Assembly: GCA_009774465.1 (NCBI GenBank)
Contig: VSNT01000084.1
Location: forward strand, 1-17,895
DNA length: 17,895 nucleotides
Source: Lachnospiraceae bacterium
GTDB lineage: Bacteria; Bacillota_A; Clostridia; Lachnospirales; Lachnospiraceae
Direction: 5' to 3'
This document shows, piece by piece, positions 6,789 through 15,511 of this stretch (positions are counted from its first letter, which is position 1; each line of letters begins with the position of its first letter). A program made the position numbers and the translations under genes. The notes beneath the pieces were generated by a model. The model saw only the letters and a list, made by a program, of their open reading frames with translations. It ran no database searches and was not told where the DNA came from.

Positions 6789-7670
6789 TTATAATAATCC
6801 CTTATCTTCCAAAAACTGTCTTGCCACTTCCCTGTCTTCTTTTCCGTTTACTTCAACTTCATAGTTCATCTGCTGCATTTCCTCTTCGGTAATCAGACCG
6901 TTTAATTCTTCCAGCACAGCCTTAAGTTCAGGATATTTTTCAAGGGCTTCTTTGCGCACCACTGTCCCTGCGTCAAAGGTCTCGAAAAATACATTATCAT
7001 CTGTAAGAAGAACAAGATCATTAGCTGCCAGTTGTGCATCCGTGGTAAAGGCATTAATTACATCCACTTCTCCGTTTTTCAACGCTTCATATTTCAATGC
7101 GATTTCCATCTGCTTTGTATCTTTAAACTGCATCTGATAAGCCTCGCAGAGTCTGGTGTATCCGGTCTCCAACTCAATGTAATCCGGATTTCCTCCAAAA
7201 ATAAGCTCTCCTGATGCAGCAGCCAGATCTGAATAAGTAGAAAGGCCATACTGCTGCGCTGTGTCCTTTCTGACTGCTAACCCATAGGTATTGGAAAATC
7301 CGTACAGCCCGGTCCAGGTAAGGCCAAGCGCGTCATATTCTGTGAGAAGCTGCTGGTACAGCTTTTCATCATCCTTTTCCATTTCTTCCTTTTTCAGAAC
7401 ATTCAGCCATGCTGTTCTGGTGTATTCCGGATACAGGTCAAATTCTCCCTTCACAAGCGCCGGATGAATGTTGGTGGTTCCGCCTCCCACTCCTTTGGTA
7501 ATTTCCACCTCATAATCAGTTTCCGCTTCAATCAGCTGCGCTATGATTTCCGTTAAAATGTACTGCTCCGTCATAGGCTTGGAAGCGATCTTTACAGGCT
7601 CCTTTTTTCCACAGGCACATAAAATCAGCATCATACATGCCACAAGTAAAAATGCAATTCTCTTTTTCAT
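6789..7670 (-). CDS. Glycine betaine/choline-type ABC binding lipoprotein
   Basis: The 293-residue lipoprotein belongs to the OpuAC/OpuCC/ProX substrate-binding family, which captures quaternary ammonium osmoprotectants or choline. The signal peptide ends in LCAC with C20 as the lipid anchor. Family signatures are SKPMTEQYILTEI (30-42), GVGGGTTNIHPAL (60-72), YPEYTRTAW (80-88), FSNTYGLAVRKD (125-136) and NPDYIELETGY (161-171). Y80, Y83, Y129 and Y171 are candidates for the aromatic cage that holds a trimethylammonium group, by analogy with the family. The ATG follows AAAGGAGG with good spacing. It lies 54 nt after the ATPase gene as the last gene of a three-gene operon; I see no convincing terminator behind it. 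The exact ligand cannot be read from the sequence. Confidence 0.9.
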   Translation of the reverse strand: MKKRIAFLLVACMMLILCACGKKEPVKIASKPMTEQYILTEIIAQLIEAETDYEVEITKGVGGGTTNIHPALVKGEFDLYPEYTRTAWLNVLKKEEMEKDDEKLYQQLLTEYDALGLTWTGLYGFSNTYGLAVRKDTAQQYGLSTYSDLAAASGELIFGGNPDYIELETGYTRLCEAYQMQFKDTKQMEIALKYEALKNGEVDVINAFTTDAQLAANDLVLLTDDNVFFETFDAGTVVRKEALEKYPELKAVLEELNGLITEEEMQQMNYEVEVNGKEDREVARQFLEDKGLL

Positions 7671-7724
7671 AACTTTCCTCCTTTTGTACTTAAAAAATAT
7701 ATAAATTGTGAATCAATTTCCTTT

Positions 7725-8450
7725 TCATCTGCAAATCAACTGCTCCACAAATTTATCCCTGGGTGAATTTAAAAGCTCTTCCTTTGTTCCCTCCTGCCAT
7801 ATTTCCCCATCCTTCATAATTAAAATACGGCTTCCCAATCGAAAGGCTTCCCCTATATCGTGGGTAATAAATAAAATCGTAATCCCGGTTTTCCGCCACA
7901 AGCCAAGCAGCTCTTCCTGTAATGTTTTTCTTGTAATCTCGTCCACTGCTCCAAAGGGCTCGTCCATAAGAAGAATATCCGGATCGGCTGCCATCGCCCT
8001 TGCAATTCCCACACGCTGCTTTTGCCCGCCTGAAAGCTGCCTGGGAAACCGGGCGGCCAGTTCAAAGGGAAGCTCCACCATTTCCAGCATTCTTTCTGCA
8101 AGCCTGTCCTTTTCTTCCCGCGTCATTTTTCTTAAAAGCTCCGGGACATAACAAATGTTGTCCTTCACCGTCATATGGGGAAACAGCTTCGCTCCCTGCA
8201 CCGCATATCCAATACGCCTGCGCATGGAAATCAGATCACATTCCGCCAGCCTTTCTCCTTTTACCAGAACTTCTCCTTCTATGGGCGCCACAAGCCCGTT
8301 TATTGTTTTTAAAAGAGTTGTTTTTCCGCAGCCTGACGGTCCTATGATAACAATGAATTCCCCTTTTTCTACAGTTAATGACACGCCCTTTAATATTTCA
8401 TTTTCTCCATAAGCTGCTGTAATGTTGCGTACTTCTATTATTTTATTCAA
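7725..8450 (-). CDS. Osmoprotectant ABC transporter ATPase without CBS domains
   Basis: This ABC ATPase of the OpuCA/ProV family has, from my start, Walker A GPSGCGKTT (37-45), signature LSGGQ (139-143), Walker B ILLMDEP (159-165) and switch histidine 197. It is only 241 residues long. OpuCA and ProV run to about 380-400 residues because of two C-terminal CBS domains that sense ionic strength; these are absent, so regulation must differ. I start it at TTG 8450-8448, 7 nt after GGAGG (8462-8458). An upstream TTG at 8456 is only 1 nt from that site and is unlikely. The start overlaps the last 8 nt of the permease gene, indicating translational coupling. Confidence 0.9.
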   Translation of the reverse strand: MNKIIEVRNITAAYGENEILKGVSLTVEKGEFIVIIGPSGCGKTTLLKTINGLVAPIEGEVLVKGERLAECDLISMRRRIGYAVQGAKLFPHMTVKDNICYVPELLRKMTREEKDRLAERMLEMVELPFELAARFPRQLSGGQKQRVGIARAMAADPDILLMDEPFGAVDEITRKTLQEELLGLWRKTGITILFITHDIGEAFRLGSRILIMKDGEIWQEGTKEELLNSPRDKFVEQLICR

Positions 8451-9078
8451 TGCCAAACCTCCTGCTTACTGCCTTTTCCGCCCGGGAAAGCAGCCAGTCG
8501 CTAAGGAGCGCCAAAAGTGCGATCAATAAAGAACCGGCAGCGGTTAATGTCATATTATAGGTAGTAATTCCTCTGTAAATCGCCACGCCGAGTCCACCTG
8601 CCCCTATAAAGGAAGCAATGCCGCCCATTGCAATAATCATTACTGTCATATTGCGAAAGCCGCTGATAATCACAGGAAGCGCCAGAGGAAATTTAATCTT
8701 CAGCATCATCTGCCCTCTATCACTGCCAAGCCCCTCAGCCACCTCTAAAATACTGGCGTCCACATTTGTAAGCCCTGTATAAGTATTTCTTACAATCGGA
8801 AGCAACCCGTAAACTGTCAGCGCAATAATTGCTGTTTTATTTCCAATTCCGGTGAAAGGAATTAAAAATCCTAATAAAGAAATAGATGGGATTGTATAAA
8901 TTACATTGATAATGCCTAAGACAATACCAGCAGCTTTCTTGTGCCTGCTGATAAAGATGCCTGCAAAAATTCCCAGCACACCGGCACAGACTACCGCTGT
9001 CAAAGATATTCTGATATGTTCTAATAAGCAGGTCAGAAAAAACTCCCGCCGCTCCCAAAGTATCTGTATAATCTGCAT
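8443..9078 (-). CDS. Osmoprotectant ABC transporter permease (OpuCB/ProW-like)
   Basis: The 211-residue membrane protein has about five to six hydrophobic helices and the binding-protein-dependent transport fold. The ATPase-contacting EAA-type loop reads EVAEGLGSDRGQMMLKIKFP (about 112-131), followed by GGIASFIGAGGLG, a typical OpuCB/OpuBB/YehW stretch. It is the first gene of the operon; the ATG at 9078 follows AAGGAA by 5 nt. Opu-type systems often have two permease genes flanking the binding protein. Only one is present here, so it probably works as a homodimer. Confidence 0.9.
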   Translation of the reverse strand: MQIIQILWERREFFLTCLLEHIRISLTAVVCAGVLGIFAGIFISRHKKAAGIVLGIINVIYTIPSISLLGFLIPFTGIGNKTAIIALTVYGLLPIVRNTYTGLTNVDASILEVAEGLGSDRGQMMLKIKFPLALPVIISGFRNMTVMIIAMGGIASFIGAGGLGVAIYRGITTYNMTLTAAGSLLIALLALLSDWLLSRAEKAVSRRFGIE

Positions 9079-9129
9079 GTAATTTCCTTCTTTATCCTGA
9101 TGTCCGCCTCATTTTCACTTACTTTCGCA

Positions 9130-9158
9130 ACTATATCACATTTTTCCTGCTGCTTCAA
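9130..9158 (-). promoter_or_regulatory. Candidate promoter of the osmoprotectant operon
   Basis: On the minus strand TTGAAG (9158-9153) and TATAGT (9135-9130) are separated by 17 nt, giving a start near 9123 and a leader of about 45 nt. A second candidate upstream has TTGTCA (9187-9182) and TATAGT (9163-9158) with an 18-nt spacer. I cannot decide between them; they may act in tandem. Confidence 0.55.
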
Positions 9159-9186
9159 CTATACTTTTATCATAATATCTTTGACA

Positions 9187-9217
9187 AAAGTAAAAGCGGA
9201 GAGCTTCCACTCTCCGC
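9187..9217 (-). terminator. Rho-independent terminator after the glycosidase gene
   Basis: A perfect 8-bp GC-rich stem (GCGGAGAG at 9196-9203 with CTCTCCGC at 9210-9217) is followed on the minus strand by TTTTACTTTT. It begins 15 nt after the glycosidase stop and closes the long ABC-glycosidase operon. The plus-strand side also ends in CTTTT, but no plus-strand gene needs it. Confidence 0.9.
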
Positions 9218-9232
9218 CTTTTACCGCAAGTT

Positions 9233-11491
9233 TTAAAACCACACTTCCATATGTACTTCTGTCTGTGCCGGAATTTTTAAACGTCCTCCCTCCGGTAATA
9301 CTTCTTCACCATTACATACTGCCTTAAGAATCTCTGCCTCACAGACATCCATATATCTCTCCGCATCCTGCGCGCTTATATCTACTGCAAGAAAATGCTC
9401 TTCTCTTTCAAAACGCCTAAACCGCCCTTTGGCATTTGACTGAAAGATTATTTTTCCATCCTTTTCCAAAGAGGTAATGCCCTCTTTTACCTTCATTGAA
9501 AAGATTCCATTCCACATGCGAATGTTGCATATACTGATTTCCTCACCCTCTACAGAACCGAAATGAAATCCGTTCCAGGGATCTACGTCAATATGCTCCG
9601 CCACCCACATAAGCGGAAACAGACCTCCCCATCCCAGAAAAAAGTCAGTATCTACCGAGTCGCTTCCCTGTCCGGTAAGGGAATTGTAATTTTCAAAGCT
9701 TGCCCTTTCCTCCTCCCAGCGGGAGCTGAAAACCTCCATACACCGCACTGCCAGTTTATGTGCTTCCTGATCAAGGCCATAGCGTTTTAACCCATTGTAA
9801 GTCATATAATTTAAAGGCGGCCAGACACGTCCGCGCCAGTATACGTTATCAGAAAATGCCGGGCTCTTTTTACAAATTGCAGGAAGCGGCACATAAGTCC
9901 AAAACTCCTCTTCATCAAAAATATGCTTCACCAGCTCATCCACACGTTCTTTTTCCGGCATTCCTGCCAAAAGAGGATAAAAACTGGTAGGGCTTAAATC
10001 TACAAACTCACCGCTCCATAATTTGTTGGCATAAATTTTACGCTCCTCATCCCACAAAGCCTGGTCTGCTCTTTTTCTTAATCCTTCTGTCAATTCTTTT
10101 AATCTGGGAATGGAACTATCATCCCCCAGCTCTTTTGCCATAAGCTGAAGGCACTCCCCATCCACCACCAAAAGACTGTTAAGCGCTACATCCTCCATAT
10201 TCATGGTATGTGCCTCAGGGCAAAACTCAGCCTTATCAAAAATGGGACAGTTATCCATAGAAGATTCATCCATAGCTGCAAGCTTTGTATGGGCAAAATG
10301 TCCCTTGCCTACAGCAGAGCTTCCATATTCATATACCCCGTTTCCATTTCCATCTCTGTGCTCATGCCACCAGAAATTGGCGTCCCGAAGAGACGGATAT
10401 ACACTGTCCAATAAGGCCTTATCACCGGTAAGCATATAATATTTCCACACCATAAAGGAACCGATAGGCGGCTGCGAGCGGTCTACCCATTCCGTAAGCT
10501 CGCTCATAAGACAGGCAAAGTTCCCTTCCGGCACATTATTATCAACCGTCGCCTGTATGCTCATCCGGCCTGACTGCCAGTCGCCGCTTACTGCATTCAT
10601 AAATGCATGATAATAGGGATCGTCCATCCACACATACCAGCCGCCAAACTTTTTGTTCCAGTATCTGGTAATCCAGGTAAACCACCTGCCTGTGCTTTTA
10701 TCTGACAACGTGTTCCATGCCATAATATCTCTGAGCGCTTCTGCCGCCTGTGGAAATCTTCCCTCTTCAATCCGCAGTGAGGCTTTGAGCACCTTTTCCC
10801 TCCACGCCTCCTGCTCCTCTTCGCAGTCAAAAATCTTAAGCGCTTCCTTTGCCTGCTCTGCAGAAACCTCCGGTTCATTTGATACGGATACTGCAAAACA
10901 AATTTCAGGATTCTGCTCCAGATTAAACAGTGCTGTATACCAGGTTCCATTTTCGTCGTTTTCCGTAGGCGTGTAATATCCGTTTTTTACAAGGTCCTCC
11001 CCTACTCTGTGCTTATCTGTTGCAACACAGGAACGGACAGGCTCATCTTTAATTGCAATTCCCATACAATAGCTTCTTATTTCACCCATTGCGGTCCGCT
11101 CACTCGTAAGTCTGACAGAGGGATTATTAAAACTGCCTGCCTCCGGATCATATTTTTTATCATAGCCAAAGGAAATTACCGGCCAGAACCGCAGCGCCCA
11201 CTCCCCATGCGCCTTGCAGCGCAGCCTTCCGGCTACCGTCCAGTCATCTTTTTTAAAATATTCCAGCTCCAGTATGGTACCAGCATGTGTCATTTCCAAA
11301 TGCACATAACGCCCCTGGCTGTCATGCTCCAGCAGACGAATATTTCTCTCAAAGGGAAAAGTGGTATAACTGTCTTCTTTTGTACTGAAGGCTCCATGAG
11401 AAATCTGAAAGCCCGCAGGTAAAAACACATAAGTTGAAGGACTTTCTGCAGTCCATGTATTCCAATATTTTGTTTTCGAAAGCTGCTGCAT
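9233..11491 (-). CDS. Cytoplasmic GH63-like (MGH1-type) glycoside hydrolase
   Basis: The 752-residue protein has a beta-rich N-terminal part (about 1-220), an (alpha/alpha)6-barrel region (about 245-640) and a short beta-rich C-terminus. The barrel shows motifs of the GH63/mannosylglycerate-hydrolase-like group: WFTWITRYW (270-278), GGWYVWMDDPY (283-293), MDESSMDNCP (407-416), YWRGRVWPPLNYMTYNGL (551-568) and SFENYNSLTG (598-607). By analogy with E. coli YgjK, D413 is the candidate acid and E600 the candidate base; both are present. There is no signal peptide, so it acts on imported substrate. The ATG sits 2 nt after the ATPase stop, with AAGGAGG inside the ATPase 3' end, so the two are coupled. 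Substrate unknown: a small alpha-glucoside, a mannosyl- or glucosylglycerate, or a glycosylated amine are possible. Confidence 0.82.
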   Translation of the reverse strand: MQQLSKTKYWNTWTAESPSTYVFLPAGFQISHGAFSTKEDSYTTFPFERNIRLLEHDSQGRYVHLEMTHAGTILELEYFKKDDWTVAGRLRCKAHGEWALRFWPVISFGYDKKYDPEAGSFNNPSVRLTSERTAMGEIRSYCMGIAIKDEPVRSCVATDKHRVGEDLVKNGYYTPTENDENGTWYTALFNLEQNPEICFAVSVSNEPEVSAEQAKEALKIFDCEEEQEAWREKVLKASLRIEEGRFPQAAEALRDIMAWNTLSDKSTGRWFTWITRYWNKKFGGWYVWMDDPYYHAFMNAVSGDWQSGRMSIQATVDNNVPEGNFACLMSELTEWVDRSQPPIGSFMVWKYYMLTGDKALLDSVYPSLRDANFWWHEHRDGNGNGVYEYGSSAVGKGHFAHTKLAAMDESSMDNCPIFDKAEFCPEAHTMNMEDVALNSLLVVDGECLQLMAKELGDDSSIPRLKELTEGLRKRADQALWDEERKIYANKLWSGEFVDLSPTSFYPLLAGMPEKERVDELVKHIFDEEEFWTYVPLPAICKKSPAFSDNVYWRGRVWPPLNYMTYNGLKRYGLDQEAHKLAVRCMEVFSSRWEEERASFENYNSLTGQGSDSVDTDFFLGWGGLFPLMWVAEHIDVDPWNGFHFGSVEGEEISICNIRMWNGIFSMKVKEGITSLEKDGKIIFQSNAKGRFRRFEREEHFLAVDISAQDAERYMDVCEAEILKAVCNGEEVLPEGGRLKIPAQTEVHMEVWF

Positions 11492-11493
11492 AA

Positions 11494-12546
11494 TTAATCC
11501 TCCTTATAACATAGTACATTATCAGGTTTTATTGTAAGATAAATGGTTTCGCCCGGTATGAAACGTTCCATCTCGGCGCTGATTGCCGATACTTCCAGCA
11601 CATCCTCTCCGATGGAGCCTATAAGCCTGCAGGTGGTTCCCACAAATATTTTCTGCCGGATTAGAAAAGCTGTTGCTTCTTTATTGTTTTCACGACAGAG
11701 TTCAAACTGTTCACCCCGTACCGCCACCTGAACCTTTCCATCTTCCACTTTTGTATTCGTAGGAAAACTCCAGCCCTGTCCGGAAACTGCCTTCCGGCCA
11801 TCCGGCATTGTCTTTAATGTTCCCTTAAGCAGATTTGCTTTCCCCAGAAAATCGGAAGCAAAGATACTTACCGGGCGGTTATAAATATTCCAGGGCTCTC
11901 CGGCCTGCTCTATTTTTCCGCCATTCATCAGAATAATTTTATCCGACATAGTCAGGGCTTCTTCCTGGTCATGGGTAACAAAAATTGTGGTAATCCCCAC
12001 CTTCTGCTGAATATTCCGTATTTCTACCTGCATTTCACCGCGGATTTTCCGATCTAAAGCCGACAAAGGCTCATCCAATAACAGAATATCCGGTTTCACT
12101 ACCAGTGCTCTTGCCAATGCTACTCTTTGCTGCTCGCCTCCGGAAAGCTTACCAATCGGTCTCTTTTCATATCCCGATAAATGCACCAGTTCCAATGCTT
12201 CACCGACTCTCCGGGCAATTTCATCCTTCGGTACATGCTTCATCTTTAATCCGTAACCTACATTTTTGGCTACATTCATGGAAGGAAACAGGGCATAATT
12301 TTGAAATACCATTCCGATATTCCGCTTCTCAGGCTTCTGATAAGTAATCACCTGCCCGGAAACCATTACGCTTCCTTTATCCGGTGTTTCCAAGCCGCAA
12401 ATAATCCGAAGCATAGTAGACTTTCCACACCCGGAAGGGCCTAAGAGGGATACAAATTCACCTTCCTGCGCATCAAAGGAAATTCCCTTCAAAACTTCCT
12501 TTCCATCAAATGTTTTATAAATATCTTCCACTTTAAGCTTGCTCAT
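11494..12546 (-). CDS. ABC importer ATPase, PotA/FbpC/PhnT class
   Basis: The 350-residue ATPase has Walker A GPSGCGKST (36-44), Q-loop MVFQNYALFP (79-88), signature LSGGE (134-138) and Walker B ILLLDEP (154-160). A C-terminal TOBE-type regulatory domain (about 280-345) is typical of polyamine, ferric-iron and aminophosphonate importers and also of MalK/UgpC. The start overlaps the permease stop by 4 nt (ATGA) and the glycosidase follows after 2 nt. The paired permeases and a PotD-like binding protein point to the polyamine/opine/phosphonate class, but the glycosidase makes a polyamine substrate doubtful, so I give no symbol. Confidence 0.88.
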   Translation of the reverse strand: MSKLKVEDIYKTFDGKEVLKGISFDAQEGEFVSLLGPSGCGKSTMLRIICGLETPDKGSVMVSGQVITYQKPEKRNIGMVFQNYALFPSMNVAKNVGYGLKMKHVPKDEIARRVGEALELVHLSGYEKRPIGKLSGGEQQRVALARALVVKPDILLLDEPLSALDRKIRGEMQVEIRNIQQKVGITTIFVTHDQEEALTMSDKIILMNGGKIEQAGEPWNIYNRPVSIFASDFLGKANLLKGTLKTMPDGRKAVSGQGWSFPTNTKVEDGKVQVAVRGEQFELCRENNKEATAFLIRQKIFVGTTCRLIGSIGEDVLEVSAISAEMERFIPGETIYLTIKPDNVLCYKED

Positions 12547-13361
12547 AATTTGTCATTTCCTTTCTTTGCTCCGGTTGAAAACAGGCTGCTCCCGGAATAT
12601 CCCAGACGGTTTAAAAGAATAATTGCCGCCAGAGAAATCAAAATCATCAATGTTGCCAACGCATTTAAATCCGCTTTATATCCTGTCTTAATCAAAGTAA
12701 ATACTTCCACGGGCAGTGTTCTTACTCCAAAAGGAGCCAGATAATATTGAATACAAAAACTGTTAAAGCATACAATAAACGCCATCATTCCACCTGCCAG
12801 AATTCCCGGCACAATCATGGGCATTGTCACATCAAAAAATACCCTTAACGCACCTGCTCCAAGCAGCCTGGCTGCTGCCTCCGGCGTCCGGTCAGCCATA
12901 GCAAAGCGTCCCAAAACCAGCATTACCACATAGGGCAGAACACATATAATATTTCCACAAAACATTCCAAAATAAGACCGGCCTATCCCCAGAAGATTTA
13001 AAAGGAGCAGCAGCGACACCCCCTGCACAAGCCAGGGAATTGTAATTGGAAGCTGCAAAATGGTATTTAGCTTTTTGCCAAGTCCGGGCGTCATATACTG
13101 CATTCCAAAAGCCGCCATAGTTCCCACAACTACCGCAGTAAGCGCAACTGTCAGAGAAAATTTTAAAGACAGCATTGTTGCCGGAAGCAGCTCGCTTTTT
13201 GTAAACAGATAAGAATACCACTCTACTGTAAACTGAAAGGGAAACATCCCATATGCAGTGCCATTAAATGACATAACAATAATTACAAGGATAGGAAGAT
13301 ATAAAAAGGCAAACCCCAAAAACATCCATACTTTTAAAAAGCAATTGAATCCTTTATTCAT
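12543..13361 (-). CDS. ABC importer permease, PotC-like
   Basis: The 272-residue protein has about six transmembrane helices and the cytoplasmic EAA loop EAAARLLGAGALRVFFDVTM followed by P at about 162-182, which docks the ATPase. The N-terminal stretch YLPILVIIVMSFN is typical of PotC-like permeases. Its ATG overlaps the preceding permease stop by 4 nt, and GGAGGTGA in the end of that gene is the ribosome site, so the two permeases are probably made in equal amounts. It forms a heterodimer with the upstream gene product. Substrate is not deducible from the sequence. Confidence 0.88.
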   Translation of the reverse strand: MNKGFNCFLKVWMFLGFAFLYLPILVIIVMSFNGTAYGMFPFQFTVEWYSYLFTKSELLPATMLSLKFSLTVALTAVVVGTMAAFGMQYMTPGLGKKLNTILQLPITIPWLVQGVSLLLLLNLLGIGRSYFGMFCGNIICVLPYVVMLVLGRFAMADRTPEAAARLLGAGALRVFFDVTMPMIVPGILAGGMMAFIVCFNSFCIQYYLAPFGVRTLPVEVFTLIKTGYKADLNALATLMILISLAAIILLNRLGYSGSSLFSTGAKKGNDKL

Positions 13362-14239
13362 TCTGTTTCACCTCCAATCCGTCTTTCCGCCAGATTTACC
13401 AGCATACGCACCACTGCCATAATAATGCTGAGAATGATAAGAAACACACATGACAGTGATGCCCCATACCCCATATTCAATACCGTATTATATTGTGAAT
13501 TAATTAACGAACCCACCATCATACCATTGGGACCTCCCACCAGCGCAGATTCCGCAAAGCTTCCTGTTACCGGCACCATAACCAGTAAAATACCTGACAA
13601 AAGTCCCGGAATACTCATGGGAAACACAACATTGATAAAGGTTCTTAAGGTACCCGCTCCCAATACCCGGGATGCCTGCACCAAATTATCCCCAATGCTT
13701 TCAAGAGAAGTATAAAGGCACAAAACCATATAAGGCAGATATTCATATACCAGCACCAGTATCACTGCTTTCGGCGTGTACAATATGGAAGTTCCGTCTG
13801 TGGTAATTCCAAGAACCCCAAGCAGAGTCATTAAAATGCCCCCTGACTGTAAAATCATCATCATGGCATAAATCAGCAAAAGCTGCGATGTGAAAAAGGG
13901 CAGAATAATCAACATCATAAGCATACTCCGGTTGTGGGGTTTTGCCACTTTTGCCATTCCCCAGGCCATTGGATAGCTGATTATAATACAGATGACAGTC
14001 ACTAAGGCTCCAATACCTAAAGATTTGACCATAAGTTTTGAAAACACATTGCTGGAAAACATCTTTTGAAAATTTCCCAGAGTCCAGCCCGGAAATGCGC
14101 CATTTATAATATTTCCATCCATAAAGCTAAATAACAGCAGCATGGCAAGCGGCACCAGCGATAAGCATAACAGCATCAACGCAGAGGGACCTGCCCATAA
14201 ACTGCCTGGTCTAAATGAATTTTTCTTTGTTTTATCCAT
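13358..14239 (-). CDS. ABC importer permease, PotB-like
   Basis: The 293-residue protein has about six transmembrane helices, beginning with a conserved N-terminal LVPLAMLLLFSF helix and ending in a basic tail. The ATPase-contacting loop reads QASRVLGAGTLRTFINVVFP (about 188-207), the PotB/PotH form of the EAA motif. It is the first permease of the pair, 71 nt after the binding-protein gene, with AAAGGATG before its ATG. The gap holds two small hairpins. It overlaps the second permease by 4 nt. Confidence 0.88.
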   Translation of the reverse strand: MDKTKKNSFRPGSLWAGPSALMLLCLSLVPLAMLLLFSFMDGNIINGAFPGWTLGNFQKMFSSNVFSKLMVKSLGIGALVTVICIIISYPMAWGMAKVAKPHNRSMLMMLIILPFFTSQLLLIYAMMMILQSGGILMTLLGVLGITTDGTSILYTPKAVILVLVYEYLPYMVLCLYTSLESIGDNLVQASRVLGAGTLRTFINVVFPMSIPGLLSGILLVMVPVTGSFAESALVGGPNGMMVGSLINSQYNTVLNMGYGASLSCVFLIILSIIMAVVRMLVNLAERRIGGETE

Positions 14240-14262
14240 AAAATCATCCTTTTAGTGATTGA

Positions 14263-14304
14263 GCCGCTCAGAAAATCCAAGCGGCCCAAAGTTTCTTGTG
14301 AAAC
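14263..14304 (-). repeat. Two small hairpins between the binding protein and permease genes
   Basis: GCCGCT (14263-14268) pairs with AGCGGC (14280-14285), and GTTTC (14291-14295) pairs with GAAAC (14300-14304). Neither has a clear T-run, so they look more like RNA stability or processing elements than terminators. They may let the binding-protein message outlast the downstream part of the transcript, as in many ABC operons. Confidence 0.45.
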
Positions 14305-14310
14305 TGTTCC

Positions 14311-15465
14311 CTAATTTGCCTTAACCTCGTTCCAGACTTCCAGCCAGTCATTTTGCTGTTCTGGCGTCAACACAGGCTGCATATATACTTTTGAAGGAGT
14401 TTCCAATGCCCATACGGCAGCTTTCTGATCATCTGTAAGCTGTTCATACACTTTATTATTTACCGTATTATGTGCATTTCCTTCTACTGTGGCAAAATTA
14501 TACTGAAATTCCTCGCCGCACATAAAATCAAGCCATTTACATGCCAGATCGTAGCAGTCTGTATCCTTAATAATGCACCACATATCTACATATCCTACAG
14601 TTCCTTCCACAGGATAAATATAATTACAGGGAGTACCTGAATTTTTTAACTGGGTAGCGGTACCGGCCCACATATTCCCGATTACAACTTCACCGGAAGT
14701 ATAAGGATTTAAATAATCATCATAGCTTGCCCAATAAGTACAGACATTTTCCTTGAGGGCAAGTAAGTCTTCTTTAATTGCCTGCAGATTCAGATTATCC
14801 GGATCGGAAGGATTCTGTCCTGTATGAATGGCAGACGTCATAAGCGCTGTCACATAATCGTCAAAAAATGCTACTTTTCCCTTATATGCATCTCCATAAA
14901 GCACATCCCATGTAGTAACTTCCTCTGTTACAGCCTCCGGATTGTAGCCAAGAGAAGTGGTTCCCCATGTCCAGGGCAGTGCATACACCTCTCCGTTTTC
15001 TCCCGTTGCTTCCGGAAGGTTCAAATAAGCCTCTATTAAATCTCCATAACAGGAAACTTTAGATGTATCTACAGGTTCCAGCATTCCGCTTTCCCTGAAA
15101 GTTTGTGTGTAAACTGTGCTTGGAAGGGCCACATCAATATTTCCAATTCCTCCGGTCTGCAGCATGGTATATAACTCTTCCACTGAATTAAAGTACACGA
15201 ACTCAACTTTACAGTTGTATAATTCTTCAAACCTTGGAGCTCCGAAATCCTCGTCCGCCCCATACCCTTTCCAGTTTGCAACTACCAGCGTAGGGATCTC
15301 TTCATTTTCCACCTCCGCCACGCTTTCTGTTTCCGTCTTTCCACTTGATGTTTCTTCAGAAGTAGATGGTGCTTCTGCCTCAGAAGGAGTTTCTTTCTTT
15401 CCACAGCCTGCAAACAGTAAAAGGCTTGTGCATAGAATCAGCATACTTAAAATAATCTTCTTCAT
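14311..15465 (-). CDS. PotD-like ABC substrate-binding lipoprotein
   Basis: The 384-residue extracellular lipoprotein has a signal peptide ending in LFAGC (C21 lipidated) and a Ser/Thr/Glu-rich linker (about 24-57). It then has a type II binding-protein fold of the PotD/PotF class: LVVANWKGYGADE near 60, NIDVALPS near 115, YALPWTWGTTSLGYNP (about 160-175), a central DPDNLNLQAIKEDL stretch and a C-terminal ACKWLDFMCGEEFQ. Family members bind polyamines, opines, aminophosphonates, thiamine or other small solutes. The ATG follows AAGGAGG with good spacing. It is the first gene of the transporter-glycosidase operon, directly behind the AraC-type regulator. Ligand unknown; the glycosidase partner hints at a glycosylated compound. 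Confidence 0.88.
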   Translation of the reverse strand: MKKIILSMLILCTSLLLFAGCGKKETPSEAEAPSTSEETSSGKTETESVAEVENEEIPTLVVANWKGYGADEDFGAPRFEELYNCKVEFVYFNSVEELYTMLQTGGIGNIDVALPSTVYTQTFRESGMLEPVDTSKVSCYGDLIEAYLNLPEATGENGEVYALPWTWGTTSLGYNPEAVTEEVTTWDVLYGDAYKGKVAFFDDYVTALMTSAIHTGQNPSDPDNLNLQAIKEDLLALKENVCTYWASYDDYLNPYTSGEVVIGNMWAGTATQLKNSGTPCNYIYPVEGTVGYVDMWCIIKDTDCYDLACKWLDFMCGEEFQYNFATVEGNAHNTVNNKVYEQLTDDQKAAVWALETPSKVYMQPVLTPEQQNDWLEVWNEVKAN

Positions 15466-15511
15466 GTCAACCTCCTTATATTTCGGGCTTATCTCCCGCT
15501 TATTTACATTA

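Noticed and set aside
8451..8456. Earlier TTG start for the osmoprotectant ATPase
   Set aside because: It leaves only 1 nt between GGAGG and the start codon; the TTG at 8450 has 7 nt and overlaps the permease stop in a normal coupling arrangement.
11494..15465. Naming the PotABCD-like genes potA, potB, potC and potD
   Set aside because: The family match is only to the broad polyamine/opine/phosphonate class, and the coupled glycosidase argues against assuming polyamine transport.
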